From positions 84,593 through 148,592 of the forward strand of contig NZ_BAABFA010000018.1 in NCBI RefSeq assembly GCF_039540515.1: a stretch of 64,000 nt of DNA, read 5' to 3'. Numbering within the stretch: position 1 is the stretch's first letter; every line of letters starts with the position of its first letter. This DNA is from Nemorincola caseinilytica. Its GTDB lineage: Bacteria > Bacteroidota > Bacteroidia > Chitinophagales > Chitinophagaceae. Shown in pieces: positions 9,409-17,343 of this stretch. The notes beneath the pieces are model-generated. The model did not search any database. It was not told the DNA's origin and saw only the letters and a list, made by a program, of their open reading frames with translations. Both the position numbers and the translations under genes were made by a program.

Positions 9409-9738
9409 TTACTGTGGCTGTTGTGTGCCCGGTGTGTTGTGCTGTTCGCCCTGCTGTTGCTGGCCTTTGCCCGGCTGGGCCGGTGTAGTGTTAGGAGTAG
9501 GGGTGTTATGATCCTTCTCCGGCTGGTCTGTCTGCGGTTGTGTAAGAGGCTCCTGCTGCGGCACCTCGGTATGTCGTATGGGCATATCAGGGGTCTCTTT
9601 ATCAGGCATTTCGGGTATCTCGGGCTTTTGTTTATCGGGGGTAGGTTGGCCCGGTATGGGTTGTGGCTCCTTGCCGGTGCCCTGCGCAGCGTTCTGCGGC
9701 GTGCCCTGCTCTTGCGTGCTGTTCTTTTTCTGTTCCAT
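9409..9738 (-). CDS. Pro/Gln-rich low-complexity small protein
   Basis: 109 aa composed mainly of Pro, Gln, Thr, Glu, Asn and Lys, with no hydrophobic segment. It is predicted to be disordered. Similar short PQ-rich proteins are common next to stress genes in Bacteroidota, and the neighbour on the same strand here is a CsbD-type stress protein. The opposite strand also has an open frame, but that frame is an implausible Leu-rich string created by reading the PQ-rich codons backwards. No function can be assigned, and the coding call rests on composition and start context. Confidence 0.5.
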   Translation of the reverse strand: MEQKKNSTQEQGTPQNAAQGTGKEPQPIPGQPTPDKQKPEIPEMPDKETPDMPIRHTEVPQQEPLTQPQTDQPEKDHNTPTPNTTPAQPGKGQQQQGEQHNTPGTQQPQ

Positions 9739-9828
9739 AGCTGTTCGGTTTTTCGGTAAATGTTGTTAAACCCCTCCGGTGGGCCGTTATTGTACAAAGT
9801 TGTGCTGTTCAATGGGTAGCTGTGTTCA

Positions 9829-9864
9829 ACTCCCTCCCGGTCTCCCCGACCGGGGAGGAAGTGG
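9829..9864. repeat. REP-like hairpin repeat, copy 1
   Basis: This copy carries the family pattern CTCCC-GG-CTCCCC...GGGGAG, with stem CTCCCCG (9842-9848) and CGGGGAG (9851-9857). It lies between the CsbD and PQ-rich genes. Seven related copies occur elsewhere in the window. Confidence 0.7.
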
Positions 9865-9888
9865 GTAGTATGTACTGTAGCCGTGGTA

Positions 9889-10083
9889 CTATAGGTCCTC
9901 GTCCTCGGTGAGCATTTTGTGTACTTCGTCTTTTGTTTTTCCCAGCCGGGTCTGTATGCGGCCTACAAGTTCATCTTCCTTGCCTTCTACGAATAGCAGG
10001 TCGTCGTCGGTGAGCTGTGCATATTTCTGCTTCAGCTTGCCTTTCATTTCGTTCCAGTTGCCTTTCAGTTCTGTCAGGTTCAT
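9889..10083 (-). CDS. CsbD family stress-response protein
   Basis: 64 aa. The N-terminus LKGNWNEMKGKLKQKYAQLTDDDL is the core of the CsbD/YjbJ family (stretch given up to D-D-D-L; positions 5-28), followed by E-G-K-E-D-E-L-V-G-R-I-Q, the second conserved helix. Family members are small soluble proteins induced by general stress, biochemical role unknown. Length is exactly typical. It is probably transcribed with or just before the PQ-rich gene about 150 nt downstream, with a REP-like hairpin between them. Confidence 0.93.
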   Translation of the reverse strand: MNLTELKGNWNEMKGKLKQKYAQLTDDDLLFVEGKEDELVGRIQTRLGKTKDEVHKMLTEDEDL

Positions 10084-10240
10084 GATGCTGTGTTTTTATA
10101 GTGAAAGAATACTGTAAAATTAGCACCGAACGAAAGTTGTGTACTTATACATTGGACCCTATTATTTTCATAAAAGCCACATGATGCACAGACCCTGAAA
10201 GGAGCGCATAAAAGATGCTACAGGCGGGTGTATGTGCCTG

Positions 10241-10957
10241 CTAATGTGTTATGTGCTGGTGGTGAGGCCACAACATGTGAGAGATGCCGAAAATGAAGCC
10301 GTTGCTATCGTGAGAGGGGTTGCGGTCCACCCTTTTCGTATTGCCATTGGATATGTGCAGGTGGCAAATGCCCGCTGTGAAGAATGTGCGGGGAGAGAAG
10401 CGTATCTCGGTGCTGAGGTCGTACCGTGTGGTGCCATTGAGGCGGGTGCCTATGCGGCCATCGTTGAAGGTAGGTGCGGGGAAAGGATCTATGCAGTAAA
10501 TGAGCCCTCCGCCCGATGAGAGATACAGGCGCCAGTTGGCCCTGTTGGCCATATAGAACCTTGCAAAGGGCCTCAGTGCGGTGCCCATAGTATTGTTATA
10601 CATGTCGCGCATGAAGTACAGGTGTGCCTCTATGCCTATGGACATCCATTTGCGTAGCTGAAAGTTCACAGCCGTATTGCTTTATGAAAGGGTAGTGGCG
10701 GGGTATTTATAGCCGCCGGCCCAGCCTGCAGTACTGCTTATAGAGAACCGGTGATGCAATGAGCTGTCCTTGCCTGTAAGCGCCAGGCATAGTGCCACTG
10801 TAGCGGCCGGCACCAGGAAGCCCATGGATGTGTGCAGGTTGAGCGGGGCAAAGCCCAGAGGATTATTGTACCAGGTATCATGCATGGCATACTGCGCCTG
10901 CGCATTCCTGGCCGAGAAAGAGAGTGTAAAGAGTATGATAAGAAAGATGTTCTTCAT
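10241..10957 (-). pseudogene. PagL-like acyloxyacyl hydrolase interrupted by in-frame TAA
   Basis: One continuous reading frame of about 239 codons is broken by a TAA at 10682-10684. Before the stop there is a signal peptide (MKNIFLIILFTLSFS...) and 91 codons; after it the same frame continues through SNTAV for another 142 codons. The second part has the lipid A 3-O-deacylase features: LRPFARF, GTRLNGTT and the catalytic HISNG motif followed by NPSHDSNGF. PagL-type enzymes remove a lipid A acyl chain in the outer membrane. As written, the product lacks the active site, so this is called a nonsense pseudogene. A sequencing error is the main alternative. A GTG at 10669 could start a short fragment, but without export. 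Confidence 0.75.
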
Positions 10958-11105
10958 AAGTGGTGTGAGGATGGCTGCAAAACTAATGATATGAGATCAT
11001 ACTTTATGGCGACCCGCATCGTGGAGCATTTCTATATACCGCTATGCTTTTTGCATGCTTTTAGGGCCTCTTTTTTGAAATAAATTATTTATTTAACTAA
11101 TTAAT

Positions 11106-11113
11106 TATTTTTG
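11106..11113 (+). promoter_or_regulatory. -7 element upstream of the nrdBA leader, TATTTTTG
   Basis: An exact TAnnTTTG match in an AT-rich stretch. It is about 100 nt before the riboswitch, so transcripts from here would include the aptamer. No TTG lies at the right distance; the best is 28 nt away. Confidence 0.45.
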
Positions 11114-11154
11114 TGTTTTGGGCATTGGTATTGTGTTCTAAAAGAGGCCTGCGG

Positions 11155-11163
11155 TTATCCACA
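11155..11163 (+). promoter_or_regulatory. Perfect DnaA box upstream of nrdBA
   Basis: TTATCCACA matches the DnaA consensus exactly. It lies between the putative nrd promoter and the riboswitch. In E. coli, DnaA-ATP regulates nrdAB, so a role here is plausible but rests on a single 9-mer. Confidence 0.45.
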
Positions 11164-11215
11164 GTTGTGCATATCATTTTCTGTTGCGGTCGGGCCAACT
11201 GTCTACATTTGTTTC

Positions 11216-11420
11216 GTTATCGGGTTCGCTTATCAGGCCATTCTCTGAATGTCCTGCGTGATGAAAAAGGGAAGCCGGTCTCAGTCCGGCGCTATCCCCG
11301 TAGCTGTAGTCCTGGCGCAGAGATGCGCCCAGTTTTCGGAAAGCCCAATACCACTGTTCGCCCCCGGCGGATGGGAAGGTATCTGAAGACCAAGGAGAGC
11401 CAGAAGACCTGCCCGGTAAC
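11216..11420 (+). promoter_or_regulatory. Cobalamin (B12) riboswitch in the nrdBA leader
   Basis: The conserved cobalamin aptamer blocks occur in order: AGGGAA at 11268-11273 followed by the CCGGT...CCGG hairpin; CCCCGTAGCTGTAG (11296-11309, the CCCGC-ACTGT box); CCACTG (11351-11356); GGGAAGG (11373-11379); and AGCCAGAAGACCTGCC (11398-11413). The closing P1 stem is GTTATCGGG (11216-11224) paired with CCCGGTAAC (11412-11420), nine pairs with one wobble. A small hairpin CACCG/CGGTG follows (11422-11439), a possible expression platform. Cobalamin riboswitches switch the gene off when adenosylcobalamin is present. The downstream gene nrdB starts 110 nt later. The assignment is strong; the regulatory mode is inferred. 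Confidence 0.93.
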
Positions 11421-11529
11421 GCACCGTACACTTTCGGTGGAAAAGTAGTGGTGGTACAGCCTCTTGCAGGCATGGCACCCTTGTCTTTTTTACCGTAGTG
11501 TTCCTGAAACTGATAACATCATTACCGAT

Positions 11530-12495
11530 ATGCAGGAAGAGATACTTTTGAAAGAGAACAAAGACCGTTTTGTGATACTGCCCATCAACTACCCGAAGGT
11601 GTGGGAGATGTACAAGAAACACGAGGCGAGCTTCTGGACAGCAGAGGAGATAGACCTTGGCGATGACCTGAAAGACTGGGCCAACCTCAACGATGGCGAA
11701 CGTCACTTCATATCGCATATACTGGCCTTCTTTGCGGCCAGCGATGGCATAGTGAACGAGAACCTGGCGGTGAACTTCATGAGCGAGGTGCAGCTGCCGG
11801 AGGCAAGGTGCTTCTATGGTTTCCAGATAATGATGGAGAACATACACTCTGAGACCTATGCACTGCTGATAGATACCTACATAAAAGACCCCAAGGAAAA
11901 GAACAGGCTGTTCCACGCCATAGAGACCGTACCCGGTGTGAACAAGAAGGCCGAATGGGCCCTGCGCTGGATACAGAACGGCACATTTGCCGAGCGCCTG
12001 GTGGCCTTTGCAGCGGTAGAGGGCATCTTTTTCAGCGGCAGCTTCTGCTCTATATTCTGGCTCAAAAAACGTGGCCTGATGCCGGGCCTCACCTTCAGCA
12101 ACGAGCTCATAAGCCGCGATGAGGGCCTGCATTGCGAATTTGCCTGCCTGCTGTACAGCATGCTGGCCACCAAGCTGAGCAAGAACGAGGTATATGCTAT
12201 CATTTGCGAGGCGGTAGAGATAGAGAAACAGTTCATAAGCGAGGCCATACCTGTAGACCTGATAGGTATGAACGCGAGGCTGATGCAGCAGTACATAGAA
12301 TTCGTAGCGGACAGGTGGATAGCCGACCTGGGTTACCCCAAGGTATACAACGCCACCAACCCCTTCGACTTCATGGAGATGATATCGCTGCAGGGCAAGA
12401 CCAACTTCTTCGAGAAACGTGTGGGCGACTACCAGAAGGCAGGTGTGATAAGCGGCCAGTCGACACAGAGCTTTTCGCTGGATGAAGACTTTTAG
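11530..12495 (+). CDS. nrdB: Class Ia ribonucleotide reductase, beta (radical) subunit
   Basis: 321 aa from the ATG at 11530; the frame is open upstream but that part is riboswitch leader. The di-iron ligands keep the exact E. coli NrdB spacing: Asp72, Glu103, His106, Glu164, Glu198 and His201. The radical tyrosine is Tyr110 (E-N-I-H-S-E-T-Y). This subunit makes the tyrosyl radical that the alpha subunit uses to reduce ribonucleotides to deoxyribonucleotides, needing oxygen and iron but not B12. It is upstream of nrdA with 171 nt of tandem repeats between, and is controlled by a cobalamin riboswitch and perhaps DnaA. Confidence 0.97.
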   Translation: MQEEILLKENKDRFVILPINYPKVWEMYKKHEASFWTAEEIDLGDDLKDWANLNDGERHFISHILAFFAASDGIVNENLAVNFMSEVQLPEARCFYGFQIMMENIHSETYALLIDTYIKDPKEKNRLFHAIETVPGVNKKAEWALRWIQNGTFAERLVAFAAVEGIFFSGSFCSIFWLKKRGLMPGLTFSNELISRDEGLHCEFACLLYSMLATKLSKNEVYAIICEAVEIEKQFISEAIPVDLIGMNARLMQQYIEFVADRWIADLGYPKVYNATNPFDFMEMISLQGKTNFFEKRVGDYQKAGVISGQSTQSFSLDEDF

Positions 12496-12503
12496 GGGAA
12501 ATA

Positions 12504-12609
12504 CCAAATTCCAAAGTCCAAATTCCAAATACCAAATTCCAGATCACAAATTCCAAATTTCAAATACCAACCCTTTACCTTATCGACCTTTTACCTTATT
12601 ACCCTTTTA
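12504..12609. repeat. Heptamer tandem array and 15-mer repeats between nrdB and nrdA
   Basis: Successive 7-nt units CCAAATT, CCAAAGT, CCAAATT, CCAAATA, CCAAATT run from 12504 to 12538 and resume after a short break (12553-12570). This is followed by two imperfect copies of CCTTTTACCTTATTA (12571-12601). There is no coding potential and no terminator hairpin, so nrdB and nrdA may still be co-transcribed. Confidence 0.75.
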
Positions 12610-12666
12610 ACTAATTGACTCTGTAACTAAAGCAACGACAAACTAACCTTATAAAATACGAACGCT

Positions 12667-15066
12667 ATGTATGTAATAAAAAGGAACGGTAAAAAAGAGA
12701 GCGTAAAGTTCGACAAGATAACGGCGCGTATAGAGAAGCTGTCTTACAGCCTGAACAAGGCCGTGAACGTGATAGATGTGGCCAAGAAGGTGATAGAGGG
12801 CATATACGACGGTGTGACCACCACCGAGCTGGATAACCTGGCTGCAGAGACCGCGGCATCGCTTACTATAAAGCATCCCGATTATGCGTTGCTGGCAAGC
12901 CGCATAGCTATAAGCAACCTGCACAAGAACACTACAAAGTCGTTCTCGGAAACGATGCGCCAGCTATACAACTATACCGATGATACCAATGGCCGCCGCA
13001 TGCCGCTGCTGGCCGATGATGTGGCGCAGATAATAGAGGACAATGCCGAGCTGCTGGACAGCTCTATAATATACGACCGCGATTTCGGTTTCGATTATTT
13101 CGGTTTCAAGACCATAGAGAAATCTTACCTGCTGCGCCTGAATGGCAAGGTGGTAGAGCGCCCGCAGCATATGTATATGCGCGTGGCCATAGGCATACAC
13201 AAAGAAGACATACAGGCCGCCATAGAGACGTATAACCTGATGAGCGAGCGCTGGTTCACGCATGCTACGCCTACACTGTTCAATGCAGGTACGCCCAAGC
13301 CGCAGATGTCATCGTGCTTCCTCCTTACCATGAAGGATGACAGCATAGACGGCATATACGATACGCTGAAGCAGACCGCCAAGATATCGCAGAGTGCAGG
13401 TGGTATAGGCCTGGCGATACACAATGTGCGTGCAACAGGCAGCTACATAGGTGGCACCAATGGTACCAGCAACGGCCTGATACCGATGCTGCGCGTATTC
13501 AACGATACGGCCCGCTATGTGGACCAGGGCGGTGGCAAGCGCAAGGGCGCATTCGCCATATACCTGGAGCCCTGGCATGCCGATGTGTTCGACTTCCTGG
13601 ACATTCGCAAGAACCATGGTAAGGAAGAGCTGCGCGCCCGCGACCTATTCAACGCATTGTGGATCCCCGACCTGTTCATGAAGAGGGTAGAGGAGAACGG
13701 CGACTGGAGCCTGTTCTGCCCCAATGAGGCTCCCGGCCTGTCGGAGTGTTTCGGTGCAGAGTTCGAGGCGCTGTATGCACAGTACGAGGCAGAAGGCCGC
13801 CAGCGCAAGACCATAAAGGCGCAGGAGCTGTGGTTCGCCATAGTGGAGGCGCAGATAGAGACAGGTACGCCCTACCTGCTGTACAAAGATGCCGCCAATG
13901 GGAAGAGCAACCAGCAGAACCTGGGCACCATAAAGAGCAGCAACCTTTGCACAGAGATAATAGAATACACCAGCCCCGATGAGGTGGCCGTGTGCAACCT
14001 GGCATCTATAGCGCTGCCAAGATTCGTGCAGGATGGCAAGTTCAACTTCGATAAGCTGTACGAGGTGACCTACCACATAACCTGCAACCTGAACAAGATA
14101 ATAGATGGCAACTACTACCCTGTAGAAGAGGCCCGCAACTCTAACATGCGCCACCGCCCCGTGGGTCTGGGCGTACAGGGCCTGGCCGATGTGTTCATAC
14201 TGATGCGCCTGCCCTTTGAGAGCGATATGGCCAAGCTGCTGAACAAGAACATCTTCGAGACCATATACTTTGCCGCTATGACGGCCAGTAAGGATCTGGC
14301 GAAGAAAGATGGCGCATATGAGACCTTCGCAGGTTCTCCGTTATCGAAGGGTATCTTCCAGTTCGATATGTGGAACGTGCAGCCTTCGGACCGCTACGAC
14401 TGGGATGCACTGCGCGCAGAGGTAATGAAGCATGGCGCGCGCAACTCGCTGCTGGTAGCGCCAATGCCTACCGCATCTACATCGCAGATACTGGGCAATA
14501 ACGAGTGTTTCGAGCCGTATACTTCCAACATCTATACACGCCGTGTACTGAGTGGTGAGTTCATAATAGTGAACAAGCACCTGCTGAAAGACCTTGCAGA
14601 GCTGGGCCTGTGGAACAACACCATGAAGAACAAGATAATAGCTGCCAACGGATCGGTACAGCACATAACGGAGATACCAGCTCATATAAAAGAGCTGTAC
14701 AAGACCGTATGGGAGATAAAGCAGCGCAACCTGATAGATATGGCCGCCGACAGGGGCGCCTATATATGCCAGTCGCAGTCGCTGAACCTGTTCGTAGATA
14801 CGCCTACTATGGCCAAGCTGACCTCTATGCACTTCTACGCATGGAAGAAGGGCCTGAAGACAGGTATGTACTACCTGCGCACACAGGCGGCCACACAGGC
14901 GGTACAGTTCACCGTAGAGAAGCAGGCCAGCAACGATATAGAGCCTGTGATACCCTCTACCGAGACCAAGGCCGACAGCGCCAACGAGATAGACGACATA
15001 ACAACAGAGTACAATACCGGTGCGGTATGCACCATGCAGGAAGGCTGCATCACCTGCAGCTCGTAG
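12667..15066 (+). CDS. nrdA: Class Ia ribonucleotide reductase, alpha (catalytic) subunit
   Basis: 799 aa. An N-terminal ATP-cone (residues about 1-90, MYVIKRNGKKESVKFDKI) provides overall allosteric control. The catalytic barrel has Cys217 (SSCFLL), the thiyl-radical Cys428 with Glu430 (NLCTEI), Cys443 (VAVCNLA) and a GMYYLRT tyrosine pair on the radical path. The flexible tail ends G-C-I-T-C-S-S, the Cys794/Cys797 pair that passes electrons from thioredoxin. It forms the active enzyme with NrdB, encoded upstream. Length is normal and no lesion is seen. A strong terminator follows, closing the riboswitch-controlled unit. Confidence 0.97.
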   Translation: MYVIKRNGKKESVKFDKITARIEKLSYSLNKAVNVIDVAKKVIEGIYDGVTTTELDNLAAETAASLTIKHPDYALLASRIAISNLHKNTTKSFSETMRQLYNYTDDTNGRRMPLLADDVAQIIEDNAELLDSSIIYDRDFGFDYFGFKTIEKSYLLRLNGKVVERPQHMYMRVAIGIHKEDIQAAIETYNLMSERWFTHATPTLFNAGTPKPQMSSCFLLTMKDDSIDGIYDTLKQTAKISQSAGGIGLAIHNVRATGSYIGGTNGTSNGLIPMLRVFNDTARYVDQGGGKRKGAFAIYLEPWHADVFDFLDIRKNHGKEELRARDLFNALWIPDLFMKRVEENGDWSLFCPNEAPGLSECFGAEFEALYAQYEAEGRQRKTIKAQELWFAIVEAQIETGTPYLLYKDAANGKSNQQNLGTIKSSNLCTEIIEYTSPDEVAVCNLASIALPRFVQDGKFNFDKLYEVTYHITCNLNKIIDGNYYPVEEARNSNMRHRPVGLGVQGLADVFILMRLPFESDMAKLLNKNIFETIYFAAMTASKDLAKKDGAYETFAGSPLSKGIFQFDMWNVQPSDRYDWDALRAEVMKHGARNSLLVAPMPTASTSQILGNNECFEPYTSNIYTRRVLSGEFIIVNKHLLKDLAELGLWNNTMKNKIIAANGSVQHITEIPAHIKELYKTVWEIKQRNLIDMAADRGAYICQSQSLNLFVDTPTMAKLTSMHFYAWKKGLKTGMYYLRTQAATQAVQFTVEKQASNDIEPVIPSTETKADSANEIDDITTEYNTGAVCTMQEGCITCSS

Positions 15067-15095
15067 TAAATAAGTAATAGAATAGTTCTTTTGCC

Positions 15096-15146
15096 GCTAT
15101 CTGTGCAGCGTTCCTTTCCAGGAATGTGGCACAGATAGCTTTTTTT
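15096..15146 (+). terminator. Rho-independent terminator after nrdA
   Basis: An 11-bp perfect stem, GCTATCTGTGC (15096-15106) with GCACAGATAGC (15129-15139), followed directly by seven T. The loop contains a smaller TTCC/GGAA hairpin. Confidence 0.93.
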
Positions 15147-15156
15147 ATGGACCTGC

Positions 15157-17124
15157 TCAGGCGGTAGCGCCCTTTTCGGCCACTACATAGTACATCTTCA
15201 TGGCGCCCTTGTTCTTTACCAGCATCTGGCCGCGGTAAGTACATTCGAAGCGGTCTTTTATAAGCTCGTAGGTGCTTTCCGATATGTTCACATGGTCGGC
15301 CTCGCTGTTCTGCTCCATGCGGGCGGCCGTGTTCACTGTGTCGCCCCATATATCGTAGGCAAATTTCTTCACGCCCACTATACCTGCCACTACGCTGCCA
15401 CTGTTCACCCCTATGCGTACAGAGAAGGTGCGGTCGCCAAGCTGCTCCTTCCGTGCCTGCATGAAGGTGCATATCTCCAGCGCGGCGCGTACCACGTTCT
15501 GTGCATGCTGCGCATCGCGGCGGGGCACGCCGCCTACGGCAAGGTAGGCATCGCCTATGGTCTTTATCTTCTCTATGTTGTACTTTCCCATTATGGCATC
15601 GAAGGCCTCGAAACAGGCGTGCAGCTCGTTGATGAGCTCGCGCGGAGTCATATGTTCCCCTGCGCGGGTAAAGCCCACGAAATCGGTGAATATGACCGTC
15701 ACATCATCGAAGTAGGTGACCTCGGTAGTGCCCTTGGTCTTCAGCTCTGATGCCACGGTCTCGGGCAGTATGTTCAGCAGCAGCTTGTCCGAGCGTTTGC
15801 GTTCGCGGCCTATGAAGGCGATGATGATGAGCAGGCCCGCTATGCCTGCTATATAGAATATCCTTTCGTTCTGCTTCTTCTCTACGGCCAGCTTGTCCAG
15901 GTCTATTTCCTTATCCTTCAGCGCTATCTCGTACTGCGCCTGCACATTAAAGAGCTTTACCTTGTTCTCAGAGTCGAACAGGGAATCCCTGATGGCCGTG
16001 TACTTCAACTGGTATTCCAGTGCGGGTTTGCACAAGCCCTGCATAGCGTATACCTCTGACAGGCGAGGGTAGAACTCTACCAGCGCGCCGGTATTGCCCG
16101 TCTCCTGGCACAGGTCTATGCTGTTGTGCAGGTATTCGGCGGCTTTTTTCAGCAGCAGGGCATTTCCCTGTGGTATCAGGCTGTCGCGGGGTACTGCCCT
16201 GGGGTCTTTGGCTATGGCCAGGTATGCAGAGCCTATATTGCCCATGGCGGCTTCTTCGCCATGCTGGTTGCCAAGCGCTACATTCATGCGTAGCGAGCGG
16301 AAGTAGTGTATAAGGGCCAAAGAGTATTCCTTTATACCCATGTAGGCGCTGCCGGCATTGCCACATACATAGGCTATATCGTATGTTTTGCCCATTCTTT
16401 CGAAAATGGCCAGCGCCTTCCGGTAGTGCTTCAGCGCCTCGGCATGATCGTGCTGGCCCAGGTGTACATTGCCCATGCTGGCATTCACCCGGCCTATGGC
16501 CGCGCTATCGCCCAGCGCTGCATACAGGTCCTCGCCTTTGCGTAGGTATTGCATGGCCCTCACGCGGTCTTTTTGTGTGCCGTATATATCGCCTATGCGC
16601 ACCAATGTCTTTGCTGCATTTTCCTTGTTGCCCGCCTCGTTGTACAGGTCGCCCGCTTTCAGCAGGTAGTCGAGCGCCGATGCAAGGTCGCCCTGGAAGA
16701 AATACACATCGCCGGCGCCGGCATAGTTATCGGCCAGCATTTTCTTATCGCCTTCCTCTTGCCATATCTCTATGGCCTTGTTGTAATATTCTGCAGACAG
16801 GCGAAGGTCGTTCTTCACATAGTAGCTGGCGGCGAGCGAGCTGTTGGCATAGGCTATGCCACGCACCCATTGCAGTTTTGTGGCCAGTACCAGCTGTGCG
16901 CTGGAATATTTGATGCCCGTATCGGGTTCTATGCGGTCGTAGGCATGGGCCAGTTGGCCCAGCAGCACTACTTTGTTCGTGTCTTCTTTGGCTTTGGTCA
17001 GTTTTTTCAGCAGTTGCTCTACCTGGGCACTTCCGCCGTCCCATGCCGGGGCAGACCAGTAGAGTAAGGTCATACAACACACCATCAGGGGCAGGCGTAG
17101 CGTTGCGTTACATCTTCTTTTCAA
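15157..17124 (-). CDS. TPR-repeat class III adenylate cyclase
   Basis: 655 aa. An export signal or first hydrophobic segment is followed by about 7 TPR repeats in the periplasm (residues 50-370, for example ALKHYRKALAIFERMG), a coiled stretch, and a transmembrane helix at about 420-440 (FYIAGIAGLLIIIAFIG). The C-terminal cytoplasmic cyclase domain has metal-binding Asp residues in VIFTDFVGFT and IGDAYLAVGG. The substrate positions KIKTIGD and WGDTVNTAARM (Lys and Asp) favour ATP over GTP. It likely makes cAMP in response to a periplasmic protein contact. It is transcribed towards nrdA and divergently from the SNF2 gene. Confidence 0.92.
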   Translation of the reverse strand: MKRRCNATLRLPLMVCCMTLLYWSAPAWDGGSAQVEQLLKKLTKAKEDTNKVVLLGQLAHAYDRIEPDTGIKYSSAQLVLATKLQWVRGIAYANSSLAASYYVKNDLRLSAEYYNKAIEIWQEEGDKKMLADNYAGAGDVYFFQGDLASALDYLLKAGDLYNEAGNKENAAKTLVRIGDIYGTQKDRVRAMQYLRKGEDLYAALGDSAAIGRVNASMGNVHLGQHDHAEALKHYRKALAIFERMGKTYDIAYVCGNAGSAYMGIKEYSLALIHYFRSLRMNVALGNQHGEEAAMGNIGSAYLAIAKDPRAVPRDSLIPQGNALLLKKAAEYLHNSIDLCQETGNTGALVEFYPRLSEVYAMQGLCKPALEYQLKYTAIRDSLFDSENKVKLFNVQAQYEIALKDKEIDLDKLAVEKKQNERIFYIAGIAGLLIIIAFIGRERKRSDKLLLNILPETVASELKTKGTTEVTYFDDVTVIFTDFVGFTRAGEHMTPRELINELHACFEAFDAIMGKYNIEKIKTIGDAYLAVGGVPRRDAQHAQNVVRAALEICTFMQARKEQLGDRTFSVRIGVNSGSVVAGIVGVKKFAYDIWGDTVNTAARMEQNSEADHVNISESTYELIKDRFECTYRGQMLVKNKGAMKMYYVVAEKGATA

Positions 17125-17248
17125 ACTATCTATAATTCTGTTCCAGCTATAAAGTTATGGTTCATAACGATCTGCTGTGTGTTTTTGGTCAATGTCCTTT
17201 TCGAGTTATTATATATGTAAATGTGCGCATATGCATAAGTGGAGGAAG

Positions 17249-17262
17249 GTATGTTAACATAC
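17249..17262. repeat. 14-bp perfect palindrome in a divergent promoter region
   Basis: GTATGTTAACATAC is perfectly self-complementary. It lies between the divergent adenylate cyclase and SNF2 genes, 40 nt before the -7 element of the latter. It could be an operator; nothing else supports this. Confidence 0.4.
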
Positions 17263-17301
17263 ATTTACAACGATCTGTACATCCTTCTTCTCTTTTTTCT
17301 C

Positions 17302-17309
17302 TACTTTTG
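17302..17309 (+). promoter_or_regulatory. -7 element TACTTTTG for the SNF2 gene
   Basis: An exact TAnnTTTG match 35 nt before the ATG. No good -33 TTG is seen. Confidence 0.5.
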
Positions 17310-17343
17310 TAGCTTGCCTTTTTTGAACCTGTAGCCGGGAAGA

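Noticed and set aside
9382..9759. Plus-strand hydrophobic 125-codon frame opposite the PQ-rich gene
   Set aside because: The Leu/Arg-rich string is what Pro/Gln codons give when read backwards; the minus-strand reading beside CsbD is the better, though still uncertain, choice.
12504..12570. CRISPR-like array
   Set aside because: Units are 7 nt, directly adjacent and without spacers; this is a simple tandem repeat.
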